This document shows, piece by piece, positions 21,589 to 34,952 of a stretch of DNA of 64,000 nt. Position 1 is the stretch's first letter; every line of letters starts with the position of its first letter. The DNA comes from Spodoptera frugiperda. Its lineage: Eukaryota; Arthropoda; Insecta; Lepidoptera; Noctuidae. Location: contig NC_064218.1 in NCBI RefSeq assembly GCF_023101765.2, forward strand, positions 186,001 through 250,000. The letters run 5' to 3'. The position numbers were made by a program, and so were the translations under genes. The notes under the pieces are model-generated. The model was given only the letters and a program-made list of their open reading frames with translations, searched no databases and was not told where the DNA came from.

Positions 21589-22180
21589 TATTAGTTGGTA
21601 ACTGGGTAAACGAAAGGTTTTGATCTGGTCGTGAATCACATCCAAGATTTAATTAATCTCATCACTTTACGCCTATACTATGAACGAGGCATTTTTTGCA
21701 ATAACATGAAACTAAAACATTAACTCGTGCATTCGTCGGTAAAATCCCATGTGGAACGTTAGTTAGTAACTACACAATACAAACAAGCCACTGGTAAACT
21801 CCAAAGTGCAAGAAGATCTCGGAAACTGCAATCCTGAGTGACACAGGTAAATAGCAATTAAAATGTACCTAATAGCTTCATTTACGTCATTAGCTAGACA
21901 AGTGGCATGATCAGACATTATTGCATAAATACCAGCTACTATCGAACTGTGCGTGTCTTACAATGCACTGTAGTATTATTGTAATTGCTTGCTGAAACAA
22001 CTAGTTTCGACCACTGAAGGGGTAATTAGGTTGAATTATTGTTAGTGAAGACGATATTTTCGTTTATTTGGTTTGATTAATTTATTAAATGGACGAGTAG
22101 AAGAAAAAGACAAAGGCTTGTCAGACAACTAAAAAAGATTCAAAGTAACTTGATTAAGAGCTTGAAGGAGATAATGATGC

Positions 22181-22455
22181 AACGTCACGCCTTTTATCTA
22201 CGAAGGGGTAGGCAGAGGTGCATATTACGGCCTGTAATGCGGTTATACAATGCACACCCACTTGTGTTATAAGTCCCATGTGAGACTCCCAAGGGGGTGA
22301 GCCTATTGCCATACACTGGGCACAATTCCAAACTTCGTGTTACTAATGAGAAATTATCGGAAAACCGAAAAAAGGCCCAGCAATACTTTAATCAAACCCG
22401 AGACCAATTGTCCGGCAGTCGCACTTGCGACCACTCGACCAACGAGGCAGTCAAT
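22181..22455 (-). mobile_element. tRNA-derived SINE, family 1
   Basis: In minus orientation it opens with ctcgttggtcgagtggtcgc (A-box-like), then ggtctcgggtttgatt (B-box-like), continues through gaaaaccgataatttctcatt-like words and ends ccttcgtagataaaaggcgt. The same order recurs at 24,888-25,165 and 61,929-62,135. Confidence 0.75.
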
Positions 22456-23234
22456 GGTAATCAATCGGCTTCAGTCGTTTCAATAACACTAGCTCCCTAC
22501 TTTATTATTTTTGAACGATAACTAATTTTTATGTAGGTATAGTATATTAGTTTCACATAGAATAGGATGAATATCCAATTACATGCAAAGTCATTGTAAT
22601 AATCAATGTTGTATAGCCAAATCACATAAATTGATTTGAAAATAAACATCATTACCTTTGAGCATAAACTAAAATCAGTCTTAAAACTTGAAGTACACTA
22701 ATGAAAATCGTCGTGAGCCCTCAAGTAGCTGGTATTAGTTAGTGAGCGACATTATATAGGAGAAGAAATTCTCTAAAATGAAATTAATTGGATAATTATA
22801 GAGCGACGTCTGAGTGCGCCGTAATGACTTGTTTATATTCAGCAAGGATCTTATTAACTTATTGATAATAAGCTCATTGAGACAGCCTCTTCACGAAATC
22901 AGATTATTTTGGGAAATTATCGCTGTATTTTGAGCTTTATTAAAATTTCCATCGTTTTTACTCCTATGTGTGTATAATACGCTTGTAGCTAAGCAATGTG
23001 AAGTATGTGAGCCTTCGGGTGAACGATCCGATGCCGTTTCATTATAATGTATTTATTTCTACGAATTTCAATATCGGAATAGTTTAGTATTTATTAAGAA
23101 GAATATAACCATAGGTGGTTTGATTTTCTAGAGGTTTTTGACATGTCTAGGTACTTGTAGTAATTAGAATTGAGAGTTTGAGACAGAAACTGTTTATACT
23201 TTAACGCAGTACTTAAACATTGGAGAGAGAAATA

Positions 23235-23286
23235 TATACAATGTGATAGGGGTGGGACTTCTAACTCAACCCTATCACATTGTATA
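23235..23286. repeat. 17-bp perfect hairpin
   Basis: tatacaatgtgataggg at 23,235-23,251 pairs perfectly with ccctatcacattgtata at 23,270-23,286 around an 18-base loop. Pairing does not extend outward. Confidence 0.8.
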
Positions 23287-24887
23287 CATACTTAAAAACC
23301 CAGTTTATTTAAGAAATGGAATAACGTCCTATAATTAACTCCATCGATTTTTAGAACACCCTCTTAAATAATAAGATCTTACAAAAACAACAACGCTTAA
23401 TTTGCTCGCAACGTTCAATTCTCCAAAACATTATGATAGCAACTGACAAAGTCACGTCCAAAGACAAGTTCTTAGTACACCAGCAAGTCAACCTACCACA
23501 ATATCTGATCTTTAATGGATTTTGAACTTCACAGTTTTGTAATAAAGTCGCGAATCAGTCTGTACCGGATTAATTTCAGTAAGTATGTAGGTATATTCAA
23601 GTGCTCCCGTTATGTTGCTAACCTGTTATTTTGTGCATAAAACCTGTTCTGAACGTACTGTACTTCCAATGACACGTCTCCGGACGACCAAACGAAATCA
23701 TGCGCACACACATACCGTAACAAGAACAAGAACCCACTTATTTAATAAATATTATTGCAATTTGGAATTATGGTAATTTGGAACACGGGTAGATTATGGT
23801 GTGGTATAAAACATAGGGTGAATTTTTATTCCATGGTAACACGGGTATAATTGCTGGCAGATACTAGTGGCTGATATAGGTGCTGTTTTACTGACAGTTG
23901 ACTGACAATTATTTAAGAAAGTACGTCATAATAATGTCAGTGACGTACTTCGACACTGTGAAATAAGCCCTAAATTACTTTTCGACATTTATGTTATAAG
24001 TCGAGGAGATAGTAGTTTCCGTAGCAAATGATAAATTTCCGAAAATTAAAAAGAAACACTTGATCCCTTGCTCAGCAGTCGCAGTAAGGCCACTTGATCA
24101 AAGTAGGCAAATGAGAGTACATGTGTTTAAAAAAAATATCATAATTCAACTTTTTACTTCGCTGTAGTCGGGTAAATTATGTAATAATAACATAAGTCAT
24201 TATTATAATAGTGTGTGAAAAGTGTGATTGTGTGTTTATCTTGATCTCTGTAACTAAATCATTTAATAGTTTGGTGCTAACAAACAAAATATAAACTAAG
24301 TTGAATGTTCATCTTTTATTCATACATAATTTAATAGCGTTTTTATAATAGTGGAACAAGTTTTTTAATAGTGTAGGAAATGTATATTATGTTTTAATGG
24401 ATTTTTTGTTATAATGTTTTTAAAATATCGCGACTTTATTACCAACAAAATTAAAAATTCTTGTATAAAAAAATATAGTGTAGGAAATAAAAAAGAAAAA
24501 AACCGTGAGTGGCTCCATTTCTTTATTCCCAAGTGTAAATAAAAAAACACTTAAATAAACACATTTTTCTGCTTTTCTAATCATTATTGTTGGATTTAGG
24601 ACCTTGGTCCTATGGTTTAAAAGTTTAATCTCCTAAGTACATAATAGGTATCATCATATCACGTGACACACAACTACCTATACCTACTTCAAAGTGCAAT
24701 GACCTTAACTCGAAACAACAATAGCAATTCAAAACCAGTTCCAACTTCTTATAAATAAAGTCTAAAATAAATATTAGGTCTAATTTTTTTAAACGTACAA
24801 ATTTTTAATTCGTGTTGTAATTGGAAGCCTTAGTGGTGTGTAATACAGATTATCATATATTCTAATAAATTAGTTACATTTGGAAAT

Positions 24888-25165
24888 CTGCCTTGTTGGT
24901 CGAGTAGTTGCAAGTGCGACTGCTGGACATGGGGTCTCAAGTTCGATTGCCCGGGTCGGGCAAAGTGTTACAGGACATTTTCGGTTTTTCGAAAATTTCT
25001 TAGTAGTAGCATGGGGTCTGGAATTGTCCCCGGCATATCGCAAAAGGCCCCTTTTACATACATGTGACTTATAACACAAATGGCGCAAAGTGGGTGTATA
25101 TCGTACATCGTACGTATTGTGCACCTCGCCTATCCCTTCTGGGGTAAAAGGCGTGATGATACTAC
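24888..25165 (+). mobile_element. tRNA-derived SINE, family 1
   Basis: It opens gccttgttggtcgagtagtt (A-box-like), has caagttcgattgcccg (B-box-like) and ends tggggtaaaaggcgtgatga. This is the longest well-kept copy of the family in the window. Confidence 0.8.
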
Positions 25166-26104
25166 TACAACTACAAAAATATTTAATGAATGAAATTCTG
25201 CACTTCTCGAGGTAAAGCAGTGTCGTGAGCATTGTGTAGTAACAAAACACGTGTCAAGGTTTTGTATTAAGATATATTTATATTGATGTTATTTTACAGG
25301 ACTGTCTAGTAAATATATGAAACAAATACTTAGTTTAAAGTATTAGTAAGCTATGTAATTTATCTTTTAGGGCTATATATAGTTATATACATTGAAAGTA
25401 AATAGACTTCGTACTATTTATTTACTATTTGACACACACCACACTGTACTGGCACCCAGCTGATTTCATTACAATATCTAATCAATTCACTATAAACCTT
25501 ATCACAAGGTCGTAAGGTACCAATCAAGTTGTTTACTACCGGCGTCTATGACATTGTTATTCCAAGCACATGGGTTTACTATTTAACCTACTTACTTACT
25601 TTTCCCTCGATGTTCCGTAGTTGACGACACACAAACGGATAAATAAATAACTAAACAACACTTTTTTCTCACAATTGAATATGACACTTGTTTTTATTGT
25701 GTTAAGGTGTAAATTAATTTGTTTTTATGTAGTAATTAATGTTGTGATGGTTCGTTTCTCGTGTGTTCGACACGTATGCGCAAACGACTGATCGCTGCGT
25801 GAATGCGTACGCGCAGGTTACCGGCCGGCTTTAATATGTGACAGCTATTAAATAACGGATACTCTAATACTTAAATGAATCTCGTTTGTTTCGTGGAAAA
25901 TAACGATATTAGATATATTAAGTTAACATAACTATTTGCAGAAACTCAGTGCTTGATAAATTATCTTACCATTTATCTAGTAATTTTAATACATAGTCAC
26001 ATATAACACATGAAACCTACATACCTAATCATACCTAATCTATACCTAATCTAAATATAATTGTACAATAATTTTATTGTAACTTTCGTGAGACATAATA
26101 AACA

Positions 26105-26199
26105 GTAGCAGCGCGACAATCGCCGCGTCGTGTGTCGCGGAATACTACTCATAAATGTGAGCCTCTAGCATGGCTTGAAACTAGTCGAGTTCCTCGTCA
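26105..26199 (+). repeat. Left arm of a 95-bp inverted repeat pair
   Basis: It contains gtagcagcgcgacaat, then cgtcgtgtgtcgcg, then ctagcatggcttgaaactag and tcgagttcctcgt. The same words occur reverse-complemented at 28,011-28,102. Confidence 0.75.
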
Positions 26200-27497
26200 A
26201 ACAGTTACGTGAGTAATTGAACAATGTTACATACAGACCAATAATATAATTTATTTTTCTTGCTCAACTAAGGGCTATAAATATAAAAGATATTATAGGT
26301 ACATTGTAAAATAATATAATAATTATGATTTACACCATAACATATGAATGTGTAATTCAAATGTTTATCTTATCTTGTCTACGCTAAAGTTTAAATTACT
26401 ACGGATTAGTTAACGATTGAACTCAGTTTGAGCCGGCATCGTGAACTTGGCACCTATTGGGTATCAGCAGTTATTGCAAACTCATCGTGAATATGAAGTT
26501 TATTGACCTCGTCTCGAGTATAGCCACATATAGCTTTATGAAATATGCCATTGGTTACATTTGATCTTCTGGTTATAAATACGACTCTTGAGAAATATAC
26601 CTAATAATAAAAAATATTTTTCTAGTAAATAATCCGTAATACTTTACATTTCGTTAAAAGTATTTTTTGAAGTTTTCGATACCTGAAATCCTGTTAATGC
26701 CTTTTATGTTATTTAATGAAAAATGTTTAATGTAAAAATAAATAAAAGAAAAAAAAATATAAGATTTATGGAGTAAGTTACATGACATGACTGAGGGCTT
26801 AGTAAGAGTTTGTTGCACGTATTTTTTTTTCGCGGTAAGCGAAAGAAAAATTCAGATTAGCCAGCTCTAATGAACCAACCAATAAGATGGCTAAACGTGG
26901 TTTCGATCTCTTTAAACGTAAAACAAACTCGCACTAAGCCCTGTAATACAAGTTAATTGATAACAAATAAAAAAAACACACACAATAAGGGTATAGTCTG
27001 TGGCATAGGTCTCTGCTTACTACTTCACTGTTTGTAGTCTTTAATGAACATTTTTTACACTCATATAATAACTTGATGTTCTACGTACTTGAGATAACTA
27101 TGGTGACGGTGGACATAGCACGATATATGTAATTAAGTATACCTATACATAATTACAGTAAAACTGTCGCAATCATAAACTGGACTGACAAGAATTCATT
27201 AATTACACATAAATATAGCTTAGTCAGGCTTGTTTTTGTGTGTGATTGTAGTATATCTGTAAGTTTTTATTTCAATAAACATATAATTATAATGCTGCAT
27301 GCTAAAAATAAGAACTAGATCTGGATTTGAATCCTACACTTATTAGAAAAAAGATTAAGTATAAGGCATTGTGTTGTTACAAAATAACTAGTTGTAATGT
27401 GTGCAATTATCTGCATGTACAAAAAAATAAATTACTGTTTTTTTTCGTATAATTGGCTTTGAAGTCATCTAGGAATTATTCTTCCGCGTATTTATAT

Positions 27498-27645
27498 ATT
27501 TTTATAACCGGTAAACGAGCGCACGGATCACCTGATGGTAAGCAATCGCCGTCGCGGCTGAAACATTACGTTACAAGTTCGTTGCTGGTCTTTTGGTGGT
27601 TAGGTTAGGTTAGGTTTGTTAGGGAATGGGGGGTAATTGGGCCTC
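27498..27645 (+). repeat. Dispersed moth repeat (cacctgatggtaagcaatcg family)
   Basis: The words ggtaaacgagcgcacggatc, cacctgatggtaagcaatcg and gtaattgggcctctg form a sequence I recognise as widely dispersed in moth and butterfly genomes. It includes three tandem ggtta units. Confidence 0.55.
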
Positions 27646-28010
27646 TGAGAAAAGAGTTTTTTACATTCTGTAATAATTAATTCAATTTTATAATTAAATA
27701 AAATACGGTACAAAGGGCATCAATGGTTAATGTACACATAATGTATTGAGCGTATTATTTTATAGAGATTATTTAAATATAGGCCACTGATAGCTGCTAT
27801 CTAATCTGCTTTGTTAAGCAAAAATACAGTTCGTATCTGTATGTAGATAGTAGGTACAAATGTAGCGGAAACTATGTGGATTTATTGTTTACAGGAAATG
27901 TCTGGTATTATGTCTATGTATTATACTCAAGTTTTTAAAACTGGTTTAATAATAAACATTGTTTATAGTATAACTTTTGTGATGCAAACTAAATTAATTA
28001 TTACTATTTA

Positions 28011-28102
28011 ACGAGGAGCTCGACTAGTTTCAAGCCATGCTAGAGCCATATTCATGAGCAGGAGCGCGACACACGACGCCGTGACTGTCGCGCTGCTATT
28101 GG
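28011..28102 (-). repeat. Right arm of a 95-bp inverted repeat pair
   Basis: This is the reverse complement of 26,105-26,199 with modest divergence; the words ctagtttcaagccatgctag are exact. About 1.8 kb of unremarkable AT-rich sequence and one dispersed repeat lie between the arms. Confidence 0.75.
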
Positions 28103-28938
28103 CTAAAACTTTTAAAGAAAATATGGGAAATTCTTGTAGACAATTTATTTTTAGTAGTTAGGTACACTTAGAACTAGTATTGTATTATATTAAAATCAGG
28201 TAAAAAAAGGTTGTAGTAGTAGATACCTATCTACCTTGAGAGACATAATTACCAGGCCCCTCCTCCTCCAAAGAAACATTACTATAACATTCCGGACTTT
28301 GTACCGATACAAAGTTCAATATTTGATATGATTGGACTTTATACTGTATTAATAATAAATTAGCAACAGGTTATCTAGCTGACCTCATCGACCATATTCG
28401 CGTGATACGTAAAAATATACAGAACATGTACCATGTAGTGTCATGTGTCAAAATATGAGGAACATTAAATGAAGCCTGACAATAATAAGGTATCAAGTAT
28501 CAAATTAGATAAATTATATAGGCAAGTGTCTAAATAGGATAATCTACAATTGGGAGCAAAAATCGAATTATAGCGTTTTTATAAAGAAACCTCTATAATT
28601 TACAAAAATCAAAATTCGTTTCACGACAAAATTCTCTCATTTTAAAGGTATGTAATTAAATTGTTGGCTTTGGCTCTCGATTTATATTACCTTAATATTA
28701 TTATTGCGAACTGTATAACGTACTTAATCAAACTGTAATTACAAACAAACATACAAACACACTGTACATTAACATACAACATTTCGTCCTGAGCAATTAT
28801 GTCATTTGTCTGTATTTCACGTTTGACGGTAACACAATAGCATTGGTTTTAAGAATGAAGTGTGTGGCGGGAGCGAGTGCGGCACAGACGTGTGTTCATC
28901 AATAATTGTACATAAATAATACATAATAATAGTAATAG

Positions 28939-28962
28939 TGTGCGTGTGTGTGTGTGTGTGTG
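28939..28962. repeat. (TG)n microsatellite
   Basis: Twelve TG units, with one interruption (tgcg) near the left end. Confidence 0.9.
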
Positions 28963-30129
28963 ACCTTGACATCTATCCTATTACTATAGTGTCTGCGTCT
29001 CTTGGACTATGCCACAGTCAGCATATGAGTGATCCATTTTATCAATAACTGTGTACAAAGTTACCGGCAATATTTCTATGAGTAATCAATACTTAGTTGC
29101 GGATAAATGGGTTTAAACTTAAGTGTAGCAATTATTTTAATGATTTAAATTGTGATTGGAAGGTATTTGTCGGTCTGTTATGTATGTGTGTGTCTATATA
29201 GAAACATATACATATACACTTCCTGAGTATTTGACCTTAACATTGGCTTATAGTTCACGGTAGATGTTCCACTCATTGCTAAACCAATTTATGTTGCGTA
29301 ATATTATAGCAGCAGGTAAACCTACTCTAATCTATCACTTTTATCATTGAATTTTCGACTTTAATAAATAAACACAATAAAGTTGAAAATCAAACTTAGA
29401 AACGGATATCTTGACTTGCCGGCTTTGCCTTGCGTATATTGATGCCATATCTAGTGCTAGTAAGTTCCACAGAGTTTAGTTCGCGTTACCTGTGCGATTT
29501 GCGAGCGTTCCCTTGACATATCGATCCCTGGCGATGTATTATTGATGCGATTAGCGCGGGGACGGAGATTTCCCCTGCGTGGTGGTCGGTACACGGTGGC
29601 CCACTGGTCGACAGCCGAGGATAACTTCTCACATCTAATTGGTAGGACTTGTGTAGAACGCAGAAGATTATAGAAGTTAGAAATTCGAAATATATAAACA
29701 TTTTTATTTATTGCGTACTAATACAATATGCTAGAGGCATAAAAAATCTACTTATAATTAATTTAATAGACGACCTAGATTATAAATCTTTGTTTGATTG
29801 ATTATAAATCTAGGTCTTGCTGTGGAATTATTTTTTTATAATAACGCATTGAGTTTGGATAAAATTATCCGTGTTTCCTTATTGCGCTTTTAAATTGATA
29901 GTATTAAATTAAGCTAGGATTATGATAGCGAGCGATTAGGTACAAGTACGCTGATTACCTCGATAGATAATTACTTGTTCTTAGTGATCTATTATCATTA
30001 ATGACAAAAATAGCAAACATTATCCTTGTTTATGAAGAAAAAGAATTTGTAATATAGCTAAAACTAGCTTTATTTCTTTAAAAAAAAAAAATGATGCCCC
30101 CTCTATTTCCTCCCGTGTCGTGGGTGTGT

Positions 30130-30275
30130 TTATAAACATACACATAACATCCAGACCGAAACAAAAAGCAACTGTTTTTGTGGATCGCAAAAACAGTTGC
30201 TCCTTGTGGGAATTGATCCCACTATACGTTCAGCGGCAGCTGGTTGCTCAGCAATCGCACCAACCGCAGTCGATT
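30130..30275 (-). repeat. tRNA-like SINE, family 2, diverged
   Basis: In minus orientation it reads ggttggtgcgattgctgagc, then a B-box-like gggatcaattcccac, then cggtctggatgttatgtgta, in the same order as 51,921-52,045. It contains a 13-bp perfect palindromic stem (30,168-30,180 with 30,188-30,200). Confidence 0.5.
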
Positions 30276-30646
30276 GTTGATTGTCTTCAAATCAATGTTC
30301 AGAATGTAGTATTTTCATTGAAGACGATGCAAGTATATACTACACAGTACACCTATGTAAAGATATTATGTCTAACGTAGATAACGTCGTGACATAATTC
30401 TTTGATATGGTATCGCTAACAGCTGTAGTACATAACTTTACATAAGTAGTAAGTACCTATAGTTAGTACAGAGAGCAAAGTTCTTCCATTTTTTTCAGTT
30501 GTTCGTCAGGATTGACACGAGTGGAACGTGTAGTGGACTGTGGAAAGAAAATAAAATAGCAAGAATGGATAGTTGAGTCAAATTGAGTGAGATCAAGTGT
30601 GTTGTAGTGAGTTGATAAATAATAATAAATTATAAGTAGTGCAGTG

Positions 30647-32680
30647 ATGTCGGTGTTCAGTGTAAAGTGGTTGGTGCTCTGGTCGCTGTGGGCTGCTCGC
30701 CTGGTGCGCCAGCCCACCGTGACCCTGCAGCTCAGCAACGGCCCCGTGAGGGGGAGCATCTCCCCTGATGGCTCCTTCAGAAGTTACCTCGCCATACCGT
30801 ACGCTAGTGTTCCGCATCGGTTTCAGGTAAGTGGTACAACTAAATACGATATTTTTGTAAGAATAATGTACGATGCTCATTTCTTTTACTTATTTGCATG
30901 ACTACGTTAAGTAATGTACTGTACGTGGCGTTGATCCTTCGTGATTGATATGAACTGTTACTGCAGTAATATGTTGTAGTAAATATTACAACAAGATTTT
31001 GTTCCAGGCTCCTGGCCCAGAACCCACGTGGGAGAGTATTTATGAAGCCATCAATGAGAATGTGCGATGTACGCAGAGCGTGGAGGACTCCTTCACAGTC
31101 GGTACTGCTGACTGCCTCTCCCTGAACGTGTTCACTCCCATCGACGCCAGCCCCGACTCCAACCTGCCCGTCATGACGTTCATCCACGGAGGAGGGTACT
31201 TCAAAGGTTCAGGGAACATGATCTTCTACGGGCCGAGGTACTTAGTACCCAAAGGTGTGATCCTTGTCACAATCAACTACAGACTGAACATACAAGGGTT
31301 CCTCTGTCTCCGCATCAAAGAAAACCCTGGCAATGCAGCAATGAAGGACCAGGTCGCTGCACTACGGTGGGTGCGCAGGAATATTAGGAAGTTTGGTGGA
31401 GACCCCGATAACGTCACCATTTTCGGGGAGAGTGCTGGAGCTGCGTCAGTCTCCTTTCACCTCTACTCTCCAATGTCGAAGGGACTTTTCCACAAAGCAA
31501 TTACTCAGAGTGGATCAGCTTTGGCTGCGTGGGCATATCAGTACAAACCAGTGTACCTGGCCAGTTTGTTGGCCAAGGTGATGCTGTACGAGTCTCAGGA
31601 TCCACACGAGCTGTACAAGTACTTCATGACAAAGTCGGACGACGAGCTCATCCTCACCAGGGTACCGAGGGCAGAGGGCAATACTGTCATCTCTGAAATA
31701 TTATACACACCGTGTGCTGAAATACCAATAGAAGGAGAAGAAGCATTCCTCACGGAGCCACCATTCGAACTGCTGGAGAAAGGAGCGTATAATAAAGTTC
31801 CACTTATAATAGGAACTAACAATGAAGAAGGTTTATTGATCATCAGTATGGACAACAGCACAATGGTACCTCGGTTGGAATTCGAAAAGTCTTTGCCAAA
31901 GAATTTGGAGATCCCAGACAAGAAGACTAAACAAGAGGTGGCAGCAGAGTTACAGAAGATGTACATGGAGGGAGATGATATATCCATGGATTCTATAGTG
32001 AAAATATCGAGATGGTACGGGGAGCCGAATTTGAACTTCCCTTCGTTGGCTGAGACGGAGATGCTGCTGAAGACGTCTGATCAGCCAGTCTACAACTATT
32101 TCTTCCAGTACTCGGGCTGGAGGAACATCCCTAAGATGTTTCTGCCAAAACAAGTGAAGGCGGCGGCTGGTGCCACTCACGCAGATGATCTCTTCTACAT
32201 GTTCTCACACGAGATTTTCGCTTCGAACTTCGAGATGAAAATGATAGATCGTGTGACTACCATGTGGACAAACTTTGCTAAGTATGGGTGAGTATACGTG
32301 TGTATGTAATCATTGTGTATGTGTGTGTGATTAGATGAATGACACAACAAAATGCGAGACCTTGTATCGGTGACGTTGCCTTGGATGTAATGATCTAAAG
32401 TAGTATTTAATGATTGCTGAATAAAAACAGCACTAGTATCACCATTAAGCCACTTGATAATATTCATGTATCATAGTCCTTAATTATTATTTCCAGGGAT
32501 CCTACTCCCGAAGGGTCCAGCCTCCCCATAAAGTGGTTGAGGACGAACAGTTCCACCCCGACCTCCCTGGTGATAGACGAGGAGTTCCACACCGCGCCGC
32601 TCTGGTACAACACCAGGGTCTCCTACCTTCGGGAGCTGTACTCCAAGTTCAGGAGAAAAGATACCAACATTGTTCGATAG
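30647..32680 (+). CDS. Carboxylesterase 2 (alpha/beta hydrolase, secreted type), 3 exons
   Basis: A paralogue of esterase 1, predicted to hydrolyse carboxylic esters. Exons: 30,647-30,826, 31,008-32,287 and 32,497-32,680, joining to 547 codons plus TAG. Splice sites are TTTCAG|GTAAGT, GTTCCAG|GCT, ATGG|GTGAGT and TTTCCAG|GGA. Both introns (181 and 209 bp) have the same position and phase as in esterase 1 but are much shorter. A hydrophobic N-terminus (VKWLVLWSLWAARLV) suggests a signal peptide. The oxyanion-hole HGGG lies about 120-123, Ser about 202 in GESAG, Glu about 334 (NNEEG) and His about 451 (GATHAD), so the triad is complete. The ATG at 30,647 is preferred; its product aligns with the second Met of esterase 1. 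No canonical poly(A) signal was found near the stop. Substrate unknown. Confidence 0.93.
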
Positions 32681-34952
32681 CGTAGTTATCTAGAAATTAT
32701 TATTTAATTTTTAATTGGTATGCTGTTTACCTAGTCATGTTTGTTTACTAAGTAAAATAATTTTAAGACTTGGTTGTGAATTAAGTATTGGGGATTAATA
32801 TTTTGATATTATTAGGGAGTATAAGAAAGCGAGAGATGATTAGCAGACGCCATAGCAGAATTAGTTCCCGCCAACGAGCCGAACTACCGCCATTTGGCAC
32901 AACTAGGGCTCCTTTATCTATTGACCTCTGCTCGTAAACTGAAGGGACACTCGAGTGCATTCTCTAATTAGGGCAGCCAGGACCTTCCGAGGGTCGACCA
33001 AGTGGAACTTTGGACATTCCCCGACCAGGAATTATTTATTTTATTGCCGGAATGAAAAGTCACCGATGCGTTGAGAGTTCCTTCAGAGAATGTCTTGGGC
33101 TTTCATTAATTTTAAAACTCCATTAAGGAACGTTGGTTTGCATTAAAAAACAAGTTCCATTAAAATGTTCATGCATTTATATTGTTCAGCGAACTGATTT
33201 AGAAATTAAAATCGTTTGCCGATAAACTGTGTCTGAATATTCTCTTTGTTTCTGCATTAATCCCGACTGAAAGCGAATCGAGAGCTGCCTTTAAAAGCGA
33301 AACATAAACCGTGTAGCACTAGAGACTCGGTAATCGGCAATCTTAAAACCGTAGGTACCAACGGAAACTAAATTTCCGGTATTTGAGAAAGTAAGCCGCT
33401 TACCGTGTCGGTCTCTTATTAAAGCTCGCTTGAATGGGGCTGGACGAATGAATGAATGTTTGTGAAACTATCCGGCTTAATCTTGGACCCTTTCGTACAC
33501 CCGCGCCCGCGCCCCCGCGCCCATGCGCCCCCGCCCTAAGCTGCTCTGTAAATACGCGAAATGGTCCCGGAGACACATCGCCGTGTTTGCTATTGTTTGC
33601 TATTTAATGAGAAACCTTTTTAAAAAGTTAATGGGAATTTGGTGGCTTTATGGCTCCCGTAATCTGGGATTGCTTGAGATCTGACAAGTTTGGTTCAGTT
33701 CACGCGTTGCGCAGATTACAGGCTCCGCCGACTTCTACAGATCCTTCGTTTACTCTCAAAACGTCTTGTAAAGAAAATTGCTAAAGAAAATCCGTAACTC
33801 ATTTAGCAAGTTTATGAAACGTGGCCTTAATTCTCAACTTGTTTAGGTTTGTGTAAAATATTGCCGTGACGAGCTAGTTGGACACATTTTCAGCGAAAAA
33901 ACAAGTTTAGTCTGAACGAGAGGAAATATTGCGCGCTTATAAAGTTGTCGAGTAATTTTATAAAGGTTAGCATTAGAGATGACTAATTTCGTTCGTTATT
34001 TTGTTTTGTAAAATGAGTGAAGCGAGTCACGGGTTACTTAAGTTTTGATTTAGTTATTTTAGAAGATTATAAGGATGGTTGTTATTCGTCTGTGTAATGT
34101 TGCGCTTTGTTCATTGGGCAGTAACCTACCTATGTGTAAAAGTGTGTCACAAACTGGACACGGAAATAGTTGAACAAAAATGCCTTAAAATAGAGCGTAT
34201 CCCTGAAAATACCCTTAATTCCCGGTTCCGAGTACTGTTTACCATAATCCTGTGTTATCGGGTGAGCGCACACGAACATATTTGCGACCACTGCGCGGTA
34301 ATGGGACATCGACGGCGGCCGCTGTGTGCGCACAGCTTTATTTCTATATAGTGACAGGTTGGAGGGGGGAGGGGACTCAAATGTTACGGAACTGAAGGTG
34401 AGCTTATGGTGAGTTGTTTATGTGACTGCAATAAAAAAATCCATGCAGGTAGTATGTAATAGGTCTGGTTTGTCGATTCAATAAGTGCTTGACGGGTTCT
34501 AAACTTCTAATAGTAAAGTGACTACCATCCAACTTGTAGATTACCTCTTTTTTGGGTATAATCCTAGGTTTATATAGATAATTTGTCGAAAAAGCTCAGT
34601 TCTGCACCATACGCCGTTAAGACGCTCGAAAGTGATCAAGGACCCTCGATTGTTTTCGGGTAACGTTCGAAATTGACCGAGTTCTCTATTTCGATCACTT
34701 GATCTTGTGGTTCTTAACTGAAAACGTCACTACCGAGTGAACAACAATGCAAGGTTCTCACAGAATATTTCTTCATATTTTCCTGGACTTTAAAACAGAC
34801 TGGGCTCAGAGTTACAAGCGTTTCAAAAAATAAATCTATTTACATTTACATTTATCAATCAGCGATAAACATAGTGGCAGCAGCTGGTGACCTGATAATA
34901 ATATGTACGTACGTACTTACAAATTAATCGAATCTGATCAAGACAACGAAAA
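32681..34952. other. Non-coding stretch downstream of carboxylesterase 2
   Basis: No gene is supported. The part from 32,840 to 33,780 is less AT-rich than the surroundings and has few low-complexity runs, as conserved regulatory sequence often does, but conservation cannot be judged here. The rest is AT-rich. Confidence 0.35.
33497..33538. repeat. C-rich low-complexity run
   Basis: About 40 bases made of cgcccg and cgccccc units with almost no A or T, inside AT-rich DNA. Confidence 0.8.

Larger units (their letters stand above)
21077..30646. other. Intergenic region between divergent esterases
   Basis: About 9.6 kb separates the two esterase start codons. No exon of a third esterase or any other gene was recognised. 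The AT-rich sequence holds the repeats listed separately: a short Helitron, three SINE copies, a conserved dispersed repeat, a 95-bp inverted repeat pair and a (TG)n run. Promoters of both esterases must lie at its two ends. Confidence 0.6.

Noticed and set aside
23235..23286. microRNA precursor
   Set aside because: The stem is only 17 bp and does not extend; too short for a typical animal precursor.
27598..27616. Telomeric TTAGG repeats
   Set aside because: Only about three units, and they lie inside a dispersed repeat; not a telomere.
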